Shown here: positions 1-7,976 of the stretch, one piece after another
Position numbering within the stretch: position 1 is the first letter of the stretch
How the letters are laid out: every line of letters starts with the position of its first letter
Made by a program: the position numbers and the translations under genes
Notes under the pieces: model-generated
What the model was told of the DNA's origin: nothing
Databases searched by the model: none
What the model saw: only the letters and a program-made list of their open reading frames with translations
From: Clostridia bacterium
Lineage (GTDB): Bacteria; Bacillota; Clostridia; Oscillospirales; CAG-272
NCBI GenBank assembly: GCA_017398585.1
Contig: JAFQFS010000155.1
Location: 1-35,798 of the forward strand
Direction: 5' to 3'
DNA length: 35,798 bases

Positions 1-245
1 AAACTTTTTGCAAAATTTTCCCCCCCGCACCCCTCTTCAAAAACTTTTAAACGGGAAGGGGTGACAAGGTGCGGTGCAGAGTTGAAGTACCAAACCGGCT
101 GTGCAGCTTGCTGACGTTTTGACAACAAACGCTCTGCACTTACTATGTCAATCCATATAGTTTAAAGTTTTTTGAAAGGGGTGCGGACGAGTCTGCTCCG
201 CAGCCTCAGAAACTTTTTTTCAAAAAAGTTTTCCCCGCGAAATTA
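1..245 (-). repeat. Palindromic intergenic element, copy A
   Basis: No gene is seen here. Read on the minus strand, the stretch matches the element at 2308-2550 in order and in blocks: a G/A-C/T-rich hairpin end (about 210-237), a small GNA-loop hairpin (about 184-203), a block ACCCCTTTCAAAAA, the 11-mer GTGCAGAGCGT (129-139 reversed), and an 18/19 match around GCCGGTTTGGTA (88-106 reversed). A second end resembling the first lies at 1-60. The hairpin end begins about 15 nt after the stop codon of the oxidoreductase gene. It may be a miniature mobile or REP-like element; no transposase is present. The left boundary may lie outside the window. Confidence 0.7.
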
Positions 246-251
246 CTTTTC

Positions 252-1271
252 TTACTCAGTAACTTCGCTGACCTTGATGGATGCGCTGCCCTCTTCGATG
301 GATTTGATCATTGCGTGGATGACGCGGGATGCTTCGAGACCTTCACGACCGCTGCCGTCGATTTCGGAGGGCTTTGCACCGCCGTCGACCTGATCGACAA
401 ACGCGTGGATACGGTCACGGAAGGTGTCATAGAAGCATTCGAAACGATTCGGACCGTCGAATACGGGGTTGGCGTATACTTCACGGACGGGGGAATTTGC
501 CGGATAGAGAACGGCTTCGCGCCACATGTCTTCGAAGGTGAAGCGTCCGTCGGTGCCGGCAACTTCGCAGCGTTCCATCGGATGGCCGCGAGTGATGTCG
601 TAGGAGGAGGTCAGATGTCCGACCGCACCGCATTCAAAGCGCATGGCGGTGGACTGGGTGGAGTAGATGTTTCTGCCGGGAGCGGTCATCGCGTAGGTGG
701 AGACTTCCGTGATCGGGCCGCAGAAATACTGCATGATATTGATGCTGTGGGGGTTCAGCGCCTTGAGGTGGTAGTACACCGATTCAAGGGGCATGAATTT
801 GCCGATCCACAGGGACATGTTACAGAACAGGAGAGAGCCGAGACGGCCTTCGTCCTGCCACTTCTTCGCCTGACGTGCGGCGGGGGTGAAGCGGTGGTTC
901 ATGTCAATGCCGTAGCAGAGGTTCTTCTTTTCCGCAAGTTCAACCATTTCGACCGCGTGGCGGAGGTTGTTCGAGATCGGCTTTTCGCCGAGGACGTGAC
1001 ATCCCGCTTCAAACGCTTCGATGGTAGGTTCGTAGTGGTCGCTGGCGTATTCGAAACCGCCGGTGGTGACACTGACGATGTCGGGCTTCATTGCGGCATA
1101 CATTTCGGATGCCTTGGTGAAATACGGTACGCCGAACTTTTCGCCGGCTGCCTTTGCGAGTTCGGGAACGCGGTCGCAGACGGCGACGAGTTCCGCTTTA
1201 TCGGATTCCGTGTAGGCGCGGGCATGACGATGTCCGATGTGGCCCATACCTACGACACAGGTTCTCTGCAT
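252..1271 (-). CDS. Gfo/Idh/MocA family NAD(P)-dependent oxidoreductase
   Basis: Predicted cytosolic sugar or inositol dehydrogenase of about 339 residues, the usual length for the family. The N-terminal Rossmann motif VVGMGHIG is at residues 6-13, followed by the EKP signature (in GEKPISNN) that in this family carries the Lys next to the substrate, and a C-terminal Gfo/Idh alpha/beta domain with DMNHRF. The start is ATG at 1271 because an AAGGAG ribosome site (1278-1283) lies 6 nt upstream; an in-frame TTG at 1289 would lie upstream of that site. The ribosome site overlaps the TAA stop of the GH18 gene, so the two are in one operon and probably translationally coupled. The substrate is not predictable from sequence; the neighbours (GH18, two isomerases, sulfatase-fold enzyme) suggest a sugar derivative. 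Confidence 0.9.
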   Translation of the reverse strand: MQRTCVVGMGHIGHRHARAYTESDKAELVAVCDRVPELAKAAGEKFGVPYFTKASEMYAAMKPDIVSVTTGGFEYASDHYEPTIEAFEAGCHVLGEKPISNNLRHAVEMVELAEKKNLCYGIDMNHRFTPAARQAKKWQDEGRLGSLLFCNMSLWIGKFMPLESVYYHLKALNPHSINIMQYFCGPITEVSTYAMTAPGRNIYSTQSTAMRFECGAVGHLTSSYDITRGHPMERCEVAGTDGRFTFEDMWREAVLYPANSPVREVYANPVFDGPNRFECFYDTFRDRIHAFVDQVDGGAKPSEIDGSGREGLEASRVIHAMIKSIEEGSASIKVSEVTE

Positions 1272-1281
1272 GATAATCTCC

Positions 1282-2286
1282 TTATGCAAGCGCGTTCATC
1301 AGGCGGCGGGACGGGTCGCTGGAGTGTTCCCAGTACATGACGCCGTACAGACCGGTTTCGGCGGCGTATTTCGCCTTGGCGGCGACGCTTTTTTCGTCGT
1401 CGTAGCTGATGAACGTGCGCTCGGTTTCGCTGTATAGATACGATGCACCGCATGCTTCGTCAAAGTAGGCGGTGTAGCCGTTTTTGTCGATGTAAGCTTC
1501 CGCGAGTTTCGCGAATCCCGGACCGAACATGCCGCTTTCGCGGTCGTCCGGATCGTCGCACCGCTGGCCGAGACCGTGGGTGCCGCCTTCGGGAATGTTT
1601 GTCCACCGGCGGGAGTAGAATGCCGCGCCGATCATGAGCTTCTCTTTCGGAACGCCGGCTTCATGGAACAGGCGTACGGTCTCATCCGCAGAGGGGGAGC
1701 CGTACAATGCCGTGTGATGTCCGGCGGGCGACCACGCGCCGCGCATGTCGTACGTCATCAGCGAGATGTAGTCGAGCACCTTCGTGATCTCCGGGATCTC
1801 GACTGCGTCGACGTAATACTTCCCTGCTCCGGCGGCGATGGTCAGCATCTTGTGCGTGTCGGGATACGCGGCATCCAGAGCGGCACGGAGGGACTGCAGC
1901 AGGAGGGTGAAATTGTACTTGTCGGAGGGATCCGCATCGATTCCGGCGGAGTCGATGGTGGGGTATTCCCAGTCGAGGTCGATCCCGTCAAGTCCGTAGG
2001 TTTCCACGGCATCCACGCAGGACGCGGTAAACTTCGCGATCCCTTCGGGAGTACGCGACATAATGGAAAAACCGCCCGCGCCCCATCCGCCGACGGAGAG
2101 CAGGACCTTCATTTCGGGCTTGAGCGCGTGGATCCGCGCGATTTCGGAGGGGACATGAGGCTTGTCAAAAAAGAGGGCGTCGTCTTTCACGAGACCGAAC
2201 GCGATGTTGATAATATCCAGCACCGTCGCGTCGTGTTCGTCCACTGTTTTGAGATACCAGTCCCAGACGTAAGCAGCTTTTTTCAT
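1282..2286 (-). CDS. Intracellular glycoside hydrolase family 18 protein
   Basis: Chitinase/endo-N-acetylglucosaminidase-type GH18 TIM barrel of 334 residues. The beta-3 motif LLSVGGWG and the catalytic DGIDLDWEYP motif (DxxDxDxE, Glu as acid/base) are intact. YISLMTYDMRG and the late MYWEHSSD strand also fit the family. There is no signal peptide or membrane segment, so it is expected to act in the cytosol on imported GlcNAc-containing oligosaccharides. It lies directly upstream of, and overlaps the ribosome site of, the oxidoreductase gene. Oddly, no Shine-Dalgarno-like sequence precedes the ATG: the sequence just upstream is an AT-rich stretch containing TATTATATAAACT, beyond which the repeat element (copy B) starts 22 bases away. 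The exact substrate is unknown. Confidence 0.88.
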   Translation of the reverse strand: MKKAAYVWDWYLKTVDEHDATVLDIINIAFGLVKDDALFFDKPHVPSEIARIHALKPEMKVLLSVGGWGAGGFSIMSRTPEGIAKFTASCVDAVETYGLDGIDLDWEYPTIDSAGIDADPSDKYNFTLLLQSLRAALDAAYPDTHKMLTIAAGAGKYYVDAVEIPEITKVLDYISLMTYDMRGAWSPAGHHTALYGSPSADETVRLFHEAGVPKEKLMIGAAFYSRRWTNIPEGGTHGLGQRCDDPDDRESGMFGPGFAKLAEAYIDKNGYTAYFDEACGASYLYSETERTFISYDDEKSVAAKAKYAAETGLYGVMYWEHSSDPSRRLMNALA

Positions 2287-2307
2287 AGTTTATATAATAA
2301 AGGATCT

Positions 2308-2550
2308 CGGGGAAAACTTTTTCGAGAAAAAGTTTCCGAGTCTGCGGAGCAGACTCGTCCGAACCCCTTTCAAAAAGCTTTAATCTATGATGGAAGACGA
2401 AGTGAGTGCAGAGCGTCAGAAAATAAAGATTTTATTAACTGCACTGCCGGTTTGGTATTCCGGATTTGCACCCAACTTTGTTATAACAATAGTTTGAAAG
2501 TTTTTGAAGTGGGGTTCGGGGAGAAACTTTTTTCAAAAAGTTTCTCCCCG
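2308..2550 (+). repeat. Palindromic intergenic element, copy B (near-complete)
   Basis: Fills the gap between the GH18 start and the sulfatase-fold gene stop. The left end has an AAACTTTTT..AAAAAGTTT hairpin (2312-2334), then a mini-hairpin with stem GAGTCTGC / GCAGACTC and GGA loop (about 2338-2356), then ACCCCTTTCAAAAA. The core has GTGCAGAGCGT (2406-2416) and CTGCACTGCCGGTTTGGTA (2439-2457). The right end is a 15-16 bp perfect hairpin, 2517-2550, with a 2-nt loop. The two ends are inverted relatives of each other, apart from the mini-hairpin. The right hairpin starts 17 nt after the sulfatase-fold stop codon on the minus strand, so it may terminate or stabilise that mRNA. Confidence 0.8.
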
Positions 2551-2566
2551 ATTATTCCATTGTCAA

Positions 2567-3937
2567 TCAGTCTTCAACGCCCATGTCCTTGAGCTTGGAC
2601 TGGAGCTTCTGAGCGGCTGCGGGGTCGCCGATGTGGAGGGTATTGTATGCTTCTTCGGAGGATTCGAAGGGTCTGCCGAAGCCGCTCCAGTTGAGGTTGG
2701 TGTACATCGGGTTTGCGTGGCCGACTTCGGCTTCACGCTTTGCGATGTGAGCGAGCATACGGTTCTTGAGGAATTCGACAACTTCGGGTTCCTGTTCCGC
2801 GAGGTTGTTGTATTCTTCCGGGTCGTCGATGAGGTTGTAGAGTTCTACCGCGGGCTTGAAGTGGAAGTCGGGTTCGAGCGCGATCATGAGCTTCCATTCG
2901 GGAGTTCTCCAGCCGTGCTTTCTCATCCAGGTAGCTTCGGTGATGTAGAATTCAGGTTCCTGACGAACGCCTTCGCCGGTGATTGCCTTGGTCATGTCAC
3001 GGCCGTCAAACTTGATGCCGCAGTCGATGCCTGCAAGGGAGAGGATGGTCGGGAGAACGTCCTTGGTCTGGGTGATGTCTTCTACGTGACCTTCGTAGCC
3101 GAACTTGGAGTACTTGAATGCGAACGGTACGTTGAGAACGCAGTCGTAGATGGAGTGATGGTCGAAGTAGCAGTCGTGGTCGTAGAGGGTTTCGCCGTGG
3201 TCGGAGGTGAATACAACGATGGTATCGTCTTCGAGACCGAGTTCCTTCAGCTTTTCAAGGATCTGGTTGATGCAGAGGTCCATGTAAGCAACAGAAGCGT
3301 CGTACTGAGCGATGATGTATTCAGCGTCGGTGCATCCTTCCGGGAACCAGGTAAGGAAGTAGTCACGGAACGGCTTGAATTCGTAAACGGGCTTGAGGGA
3401 CTTGTTGTTCGGGTCGAATTCGTCGCCCTGGTAGAACATTCTGGTGAAGGGTTCCTTGGTGTAGTAAGGAGAGTGGGGATCCATGTGGCGCATGAAGAGG
3501 AGCCACGGCTGATCCTGCTTTGCAAGGCGTTCGAGTTCCGGGATGGCAGCCTTGTTCATTTCTTCCGCCTTGTCAGCATTCCAGTCCGCGTAGGTGATAA
3601 CCTTGTCGCAGCCTCTGCAGGAGTGACCGCCGATGTAGGTGGAGGTGTAACCGTAGTCACGGAGAATTTCGGGGAGGGTGCGAACCGCTTCGGTGAGGCC
3701 GCCCTGATGACGGAGGGCAACGCAGTCGGTGGAGAAGCAGTCCATACCGGTTACCATGGAAGCGTAACCCGGAGTGGTGGGGATGGACGGACTGTACATG
3801 TTGTCGAACACGATACCGCCGTCTTCGATGTAACGGTCGATGTGGGGAGTGGTAAGACGCTTGTAGCCGTAAAGCGACATATGGTCGCTGCGGAGGCTGT
3901 CGATACCAAAGAACAGAATATTCGGTCTCTTGGACAT
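2567..3937 (-). CDS. Sulfatase-fold (alkaline phosphatase superfamily) hydrolase with Thr nucleophile
   Basis: Cytosolic 456-residue protein of the sulfatase/alkaline phosphatase superfamily. Metal-site residues are visible: Asp13 in FFGIDSLRSDH, HMDPH (His151, His155) and TSDHGE (Asp246, His247). The position that holds the formylglycine-forming Cys or Ser in arylsulfatases (C/S-x-P-x-R) reads T54-T-P-G-Y, with Tyr replacing the Arg. Thr nucleophiles are known in this superfamily from phosphodiesterases and phosphoethanolamine or phosphoglycerol transferases. It may therefore cleave a phosphoester rather than a sulfate ester; this is inference. No signal peptide. Start is supported by an AAAGGAGA ribosome site 7 nt upstream. 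It sits in the sugar-catabolic gene group. Confidence 0.85.
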   Translation of the reverse strand: MSKRPNILFFGIDSLRSDHMSLYGYKRLTTPHIDRYIEDGGIVFDNMYSPSIPTTPGYASMVTGMDCFSTDCVALRHQGGLTEAVRTLPEILRDYGYTSTYIGGHSCRGCDKVITYADWNADKAEEMNKAAIPELERLAKQDQPWLLFMRHMDPHSPYYTKEPFTRMFYQGDEFDPNNKSLKPVYEFKPFRDYFLTWFPEGCTDAEYIIAQYDASVAYMDLCINQILEKLKELGLEDDTIVVFTSDHGETLYDHDCYFDHHSIYDCVLNVPFAFKYSKFGYEGHVEDITQTKDVLPTILSLAGIDCGIKFDGRDMTKAITGEGVRQEPEFYITEATWMRKHGWRTPEWKLMIALEPDFHFKPAVELYNLIDDPEEYNNLAEQEPEVVEFLKNRMLAHIAKREAEVGHANPMYTNLNWSGFGRPFESSEEAYNTLHIGDPAAAQKLQSKLKDMGVED

Positions 3938-4026
3938 GGTAAATCTCCTTTGATTTATTTTTTATTGTATATACGGCACCCGAATAAACGGAATTCGAGC
4001 ACCTGCTATATTTCTTTTTCAGACGG

Positions 4027-4080
4027 AAGCTTTTTGAAAGGGGTTCGGGGAAAATCTTTTTCCCGAAAAAGTTTTCCCCG
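4027..4080 (+). repeat. Solo end of the palindromic element, copy C
   Basis: A CTTTTTGAAAGGGGTTCGGGG block is followed by a long hairpin (CGGGGAAAA..TTTTCCCCG, ends 4080). It matches the right end of copy B without the core. It begins 20 nt after the stop of the isomerase gene at 4101, again at the 3' end of a minus-strand gene. Confidence 0.7.
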
Positions 4081-4100
4081 AGAACCTTATTTTATAAAAT

Positions 4101-4898
4101 TCATCTAGCGCCGAGCTTCTTGAGGATTGCGTTCATGTAGCCGTAGCTTTCCGCTGCGATCTTGGTAGCGTCAACGTAGCTCTGGTCGGGACCGATGACT
4201 TCGAGGTCAACGGGACCGTCGTAGTTCTGGTCAACCATAGCCTTGAAGTAGCCGAAGAGGTCGATGTCGCCGCGGCCGCATGCCTGATCTGCCGGAGCTC
4301 CCGGGGACGGGCCTTCGCCCTTGCAGTCACGAACGTGGATGTGCTTCATCTTGGAGAGAACCTGCGGGAGAGCAATTGCCGGATTTTCGCCTGCGCGGTG
4401 GATATGGGACGGGTCCATGTCAACGCCGAACGCGGGGGAGGTGATGGCATCCATCATACGGAGAGTGGTGGGGGTGGACCATACAGCGGCACCTACGTGA
4501 GCCTTTACGCAGAGGGTGATTCCGTACTTTTCAGCATCTTCCGCGAGAATCTGGATGGTTTCGAGGGACTGCTTGAGGGTTTCTTCGTTGTTCATCTGAC
4601 CGCCGGGGCCGATGTTGACGATCGGGATACCGATTTCCGCACACGCTTCGAAAGCGGTATTGAGGCGGTTACGGTCCTGGGAAGCGACTTCCGTTGCGAG
4701 GAAGGGGAGGTCGAGTTCTTCGCGGATGGCGATGAGTTCAGCCTTGTCGTTCTTCCAGTTTGCGAGGTTGAGGTGTTCGCACATGCCTGCGATGCCGGAG
4801 ATTTCGACGCCGTCATAGCCGCACTTTTTGATTGCTTCGGCAGCTTCGCGGAAGGAAACCGTCTTGAAGAGTACCGAGTTTACACCGAGTTTGATCAT
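4101..4898 (-). CDS. Sugar phosphate isomerase/epimerase-like TIM-barrel protein
   Basis: Protein of 265 residues of the xylose-isomerase-like TIM-barrel superfamily (AP endonuclease 2 fold). Typical features are the N-terminal GVNSVLF strand, the GYDGVEISGIAG segment, the FGVDMDPSHIHRAG metal-site region (Asp and His), the MKHIHVRDCKGE segment and the C-terminal VDLEVIGPDQ strand. It is cytosolic with no signal peptide. The start is backed by an AAAAGGAGA ribosome site about 8 nt upstream. Neighbours are a second isomerase-like protein upstream and a sulfatase-fold enzyme downstream. It probably isomerises or epimerises a keto-sugar derivative that feeds the oxidoreductase; the exact reaction is unknown. 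Confidence 0.87.
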   Translation of the reverse strand: MIKLGVNSVLFKTVSFREAAEAIKKCGYDGVEISGIAGMCEHLNLANWKNDKAELIAIREELDLPFLATEVASQDRNRLNTAFEACAEIGIPIVNIGPGGQMNNEETLKQSLETIQILAEDAEKYGITLCVKAHVGAAVWSTPTTLRMMDAITSPAFGVDMDPSHIHRAGENPAIALPQVLSKMKHIHVRDCKGEGPSPGAPADQACGRGDIDLFGYFKAMVDQNYDGPVDLEVIGPDQSYVDATKIAAESYGYMNAILKKLGAR

Positions 4899-4949
4899 GG
4901 GGGTTCTCCTTTTTAAAATATTAGTTTAACTTTGTCAGTCGGAAAGTTT

Positions 4950-5195
4950 TGATCGACCTTTTTCAAAAGGTCGCAGAGTCAAGGGACAGTGTCCCTTGTC
5001 GCCGTCCGCAGACGGCGAAATTCCCCTGAAGAATATTTTGTCAGACGCTCGCGCGGGTAGTGGAGAATACCTCCTTTATCCTCAGGAAGCTGAAGGATGG
5101 AGCGATCCCCTGTTTGTGTCATGGGTGTTTCGCGGACTGCGGTCCGCGACCAGAGACGCTGTCTCTGGACTCTGCAAGCCTTTGAAAAGGCTTGA
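4950..5195. repeat. Array of short perfect hairpins in the 4899-5245 gap
   Basis: No gene is seen in this 347-base gap. Six short, nearly perfect inverted repeats follow one another: 4954-4973 (9 bp), 4980-4998 (9 bp), 5000-5017 (7 bp), 5130-5149 (8 bp), 5150-5168 (8 bp) and 5175-5194 (9 bp). The module CTCTGGACTCT at 5163-5173 recurs twice in the array at 34040-34415. Mosaic or REP-like intergenic repeats are the likely explanation. Confidence 0.7.
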
Positions 5196-5245
5196 GCGAA
5201 ACTTTTCTGCGCGCTGGCGCTGAATTTTCAGAATACCGTTGAGGG

Positions 5246-6106
5246 TTAATTGATTCTATTGATGATGGCGCGGAACGCGTCTTCGTAGTAAGCTTCTGCG
5301 CGGTTCTTGATCTCACGGCAGTTTTCGCGGTTGCAGTATTCCAGAATGAACGGCTTGCGGTCCGCGTAGCGGAGATAACATTCCATAAACTTCACCCAGT
5401 CAATGTCCCCGTCACCGACATTCACACCGTACGCTGCGTTTATCTTCCGGTCCTTGCCGTGCAGATACGAAATATCATACCGCAGATAATGGAACATTCC
5501 CTCTTCATCCGAGTTCGCAAGGAAGTTCGCCGGGTCAAGCATCGCTCCGAGCCGTACGTGCGACTCGTGTTCCAGCTCCTCGATCAGATTCTTCAGACGT
5601 CTCGGCGAAGGAATGATATCAAGCACACACGCCTCAAGCGCAAGATGTACGTGCGCTTTCTCCGCTTCCAGACAGATCGTCCGCAGTGTTTCCTTCAGAT
5701 TCAGATAATCCGATTCATACGTGTCCGCGTTGATTCCGCGGCTGCCGGGTGTGAATCCGCATTCGCTTGCAATGTACGGGATTCCCGCTTCTGCGGCAAA
5801 TTCAATGTATCGTTTTGCATAATCAATCGCAGCGGCACGTGCCCCTTCGTCCGGATTGCGCAGGTCGGTGAACATGCCGAGAGATGTTACCTCGATCCCG
5901 CGTCCGCGGAATTCGTCCGCGACCGATTTGATGCGCGCGGGGGTGATGCCGTCGAGAGGGCCGATGCCGTTGTATTTCCAGCCGTCAAGGTCGGAATGGA
6001 CGAAGCACAGTTCCGTGCAGCGGAAGCCTCCTGCCGCCATTTCACGGGCAGTGTCGGAAATCGTCAACCCATTGAACGCTCTTGTGGTTACTCCGATGTT
6101 GAACAT
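5246..6106 (-). CDS. Sugar phosphate isomerase/epimerase-like TIM-barrel protein
   Basis: First gene of the minus-strand sugar group, 286 residues, xylose-isomerase-like TIM barrel. Visible features are FNIGVTTRAFNGL at the N-terminus, GFRCTELCFVH after the first helix, LALEACVLDIIPSP, RLGAMLDPANFL (metal-site Asp) and SYLHGKDRK. It is only distantly similar to the 4101-4898 protein, so the two are probably not recent duplicates. ATG at 6106 is preceded by AAAGGGG. A good promoter lies 60 nt upstream (6169-6197). It is cytosolic; the substrate is unknown, but the context suggests a hexose or polyol derivative. Confidence 0.86.
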   Translation of the reverse strand: MFNIGVTTRAFNGLTISDTAREMAAGGFRCTELCFVHSDLDGWKYNGIGPLDGITPARIKSVADEFRGRGIEVTSLGMFTDLRNPDEGARAAAIDYAKRYIEFAAEAGIPYIASECGFTPGSRGINADTYESDYLNLKETLRTICLEAEKAHVHLALEACVLDIIPSPRRLKNLIEELEHESHVRLGAMLDPANFLANSDEEGMFHYLRYDISYLHGKDRKINAAYGVNVGDGDIDWVKFMECYLRYADRKPFILEYCNRENCREIKNRAEAYYEDAFRAIINRIN

Positions 6107-6168
6107 AAAAATGCCCCTTTCGTTTTATTGAAACTGGCGATACAGACCGCTTCGCCTTGTTTGTTCTC

Positions 6169-6197
6169 ATTATAATATGCCGAAAATAAATAATCAA
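6169..6197 (-). promoter_or_regulatory. SigA-type promoter for the minus-strand sugar genes
   Basis: On the minus strand, TTGATT (6192-6197), a 17-bp spacer and TATAAT (6169-6174). It lies about 60 nt upstream of the isomerase ATG at 6106 and is divergent from the promoter at 6368. Confidence 0.7.
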
Positions 6198-6367
6198 GAG
6201 TATTTGAAAAATTTTTGGAATGGAATTTTTTCGCGGGGACGTTTTGTGAGGAAAAAGTCAAAAAAAATGTATTTTCGGTATCGCAAAAGGCAGGGGCGAT
6301 TGCTCGTTATAGACAAAACCAAAAAACGGATGTTCCGGAAGGCGGAGACAGGATTTTTCGCGGGCTA

Positions 6368-6396
6368 TTGACAAGTTCCGGAAAATTCCGTATAAT
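6368..6396 (+). promoter_or_regulatory. Consensus SigA promoter for the lipoprotein gene at 6438
   Basis: TTGACA (6368-6373), exactly 17 bp, TATAAT (6391-6396): a perfect consensus. The ATG at 6438 follows about 40 nt later, with a GGAAGGA ribosome site. This predicts strong constitutive expression. Confidence 0.9.
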
Positions 6397-6437
6397 CAGA
6401 CTGAACAACCAAAATCAAACGGAAGGAATTCTGCATT

Positions 6438-7895
6438 ATGAAGAAAACGCTCTCGCTTTTCCTTGCTCTTCTGCTCCTTGTCCTGCCCCTTGTTTCCTGC
6501 GGCGAAACGACATCGGATGAGACTCCGGCGGATGCGTCCGCTCCCGCGGCGGAAGAAACGGTACCGGCCGAAACCGAACCGGAACTGTCCGACGACATTG
6601 AGCCTATGGATTTCGAACAGTACAGCTTTACAATCCTCACCAGTTCCACCACAACCCAGCACGCGATTACCGCGATCAACGAACAGACCGGCGACGTTCT
6701 CAACGAAGCGATGTACAACCGCACCCAGCAGGTTGCGGAAAAGTACAACATCGTCTTCAACGACGACTATGTCCCCGGCAACTCCGATGCCGCGCTGAAC
6801 GCGTTCACCAACTCCCAGCAGGCGGGTGACCAGGCGTATGACCTCGCCATGCTCCTCGAACGCCGCGCATTCGCCCTCACCAATCAGGGATATTTCACGG
6901 ACATCGCAAGCCTTGAGTATGTGGATCTGAACAAGCCGTACTGGTTTAAGGATGTCAACGACACCATCAATTTCTCCGACAAAACCTACCTTTCCTACGG
7001 TTCCGCGAACCTCGGTCTGTATGACATGACGCATGTTCTCTGCTTCAACCAGAAGCTGATCACCGACCTCCAGCTGGAAAGCCCGTATGATCTGGTTCTC
7101 GAAGGAACATGGACGATCGACAAGCTGAAGACGATGGGCGAAACCGCCATGCGCGACGTGGACGGCGACGGCACCTGGGGCGAAACGGATGTCTACGGTC
7201 TTGTCGGCGCGACAAACGCGCTTCCGGTGAACTTCCTCGCCGCAGCCCGTCAGCGTACCATTGAAACGTACGAGGACGGTACGGTCGAAGTTGCCCTGCT
7301 CACCAATCCGATGATCGAAGAAATCTTCACGTTCGTCTGCGATATGTGCTGGCAGACCGGTTTCTGGTACACCAAGACCACGGACTCCAACAATTACTGG
7401 CGTACCGAATCCCACTTCCAGGAAGACCGCGCACTCTTTGCCGACCATACCTTCTACAGCACCATCTCCCTGCGTGACATGGTATCCGACTTCGGCATCG
7501 TTCCCTTCCCGAAGTATTCCGAAGATCAGAAGGAATACGGCGTTATGGTGGAAGCCGGCACCCGTACGATGACCGTTCCCGCAAACATTGCCAACCCCGA
7601 TCTCAGCGGCGCGGTTCTCGAGACACTCCACTTCCTGTCCATGCGCGATGTTATGCCGGCGTACTACGAAGTTACGCTGAAGCAGAAGGTCAGCCGCGAC
7701 AGCGTATCCTCGCAGATGCTCGACATCATTATGGATTCCATCTGTTACGACCTCGGCATGACGATGTTCAACGACAACATCAAGGACGGCATCTTCACGA
7801 CCCTGTTCAAGGGGAACCTGCGCAAGTACGCGTCCGTTGTCAACAGCAAGCTGAAAGCCATCGATGCGGCGATCTCCGCAGCGAAGGGCGAATAA
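6438..7895 (+). CDS. Extracellular solute-binding lipoprotein (orphan), paralog 1
   Basis: Binding lipoprotein of 485 residues, presumably for sugar import. The signal peptide ends in a lipobox (LPLVSC, Cys21), followed by a Thr/Pro/Glu/Ala-rich linker (about 22-55) and a family-1-like periplasmic-binding fold. Shared landmarks with the paralogs at 27109, 30861 and 32446 are GDVLNEAMYNR, the PYWFKD region, VLEGTWTIDKL, a calcium-loop-like DVDGDGTWGETD (240-251) and GIVPFPKYSEDQ. No ABC permease or ATPase gene is adjacent, so the partner transporter must be encoded elsewhere. It is expressed from a consensus promoter and closed by a strong terminator, as a single-gene unit. The ligand is unknown. 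Confidence 0.85.
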   Translation: MKKTLSLFLALLLLVLPLVSCGETTSDETPADASAPAAEETVPAETEPELSDDIEPMDFEQYSFTILTSSTTTQHAITAINEQTGDVLNEAMYNRTQQVAEKYNIVFNDDYVPGNSDAALNAFTNSQQAGDQAYDLAMLLERRAFALTNQGYFTDIASLEYVDLNKPYWFKDVNDTINFSDKTYLSYGSANLGLYDMTHVLCFNQKLITDLQLESPYDLVLEGTWTIDKLKTMGETAMRDVDGDGTWGETDVYGLVGATNALPVNFLAAARQRTIETYEDGTVEVALLTNPMIEEIFTFVCDMCWQTGFWYTKTTDSNNYWRTESHFQEDRALFADHTFYSTISLRDMVSDFGIVPFPKYSEDQKEYGVMVEAGTRTMTVPANIANPDLSGAVLETLHFLSMRDVMPAYYEVTLKQKVSRDSVSSQMLDIIMDSICYDLGMTMFNDNIKDGIFTTLFKGNLRKYASVVNSKLKAIDAAISAAKGE

Positions 7896-7922
7896 ACCTG
7901 CAATACAGCAAGATATCAGACG

Positions 7923-7958
7923 GGAAGGAAGCCTTTTTGAAGGCTTCCTTCCTTTTTT
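7923..7958 (+). terminator. Intrinsic terminator after the lipoprotein gene
   Basis: A 13-bp perfect stem (GGAAGGAAGCCTT and its complement) with a 4-nt loop, followed by six T (7953-7958), 28 nt after the stop. Confidence 0.93.
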
Positions 7959-7976
7959 CGTTAATATAAAATTTCC

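Noticed and set aside
4950-5195. CRISPR array
   Set aside because: The palindromes differ in sequence and spacing, with no repeated unit and regular spacers, and no cas genes are nearby.
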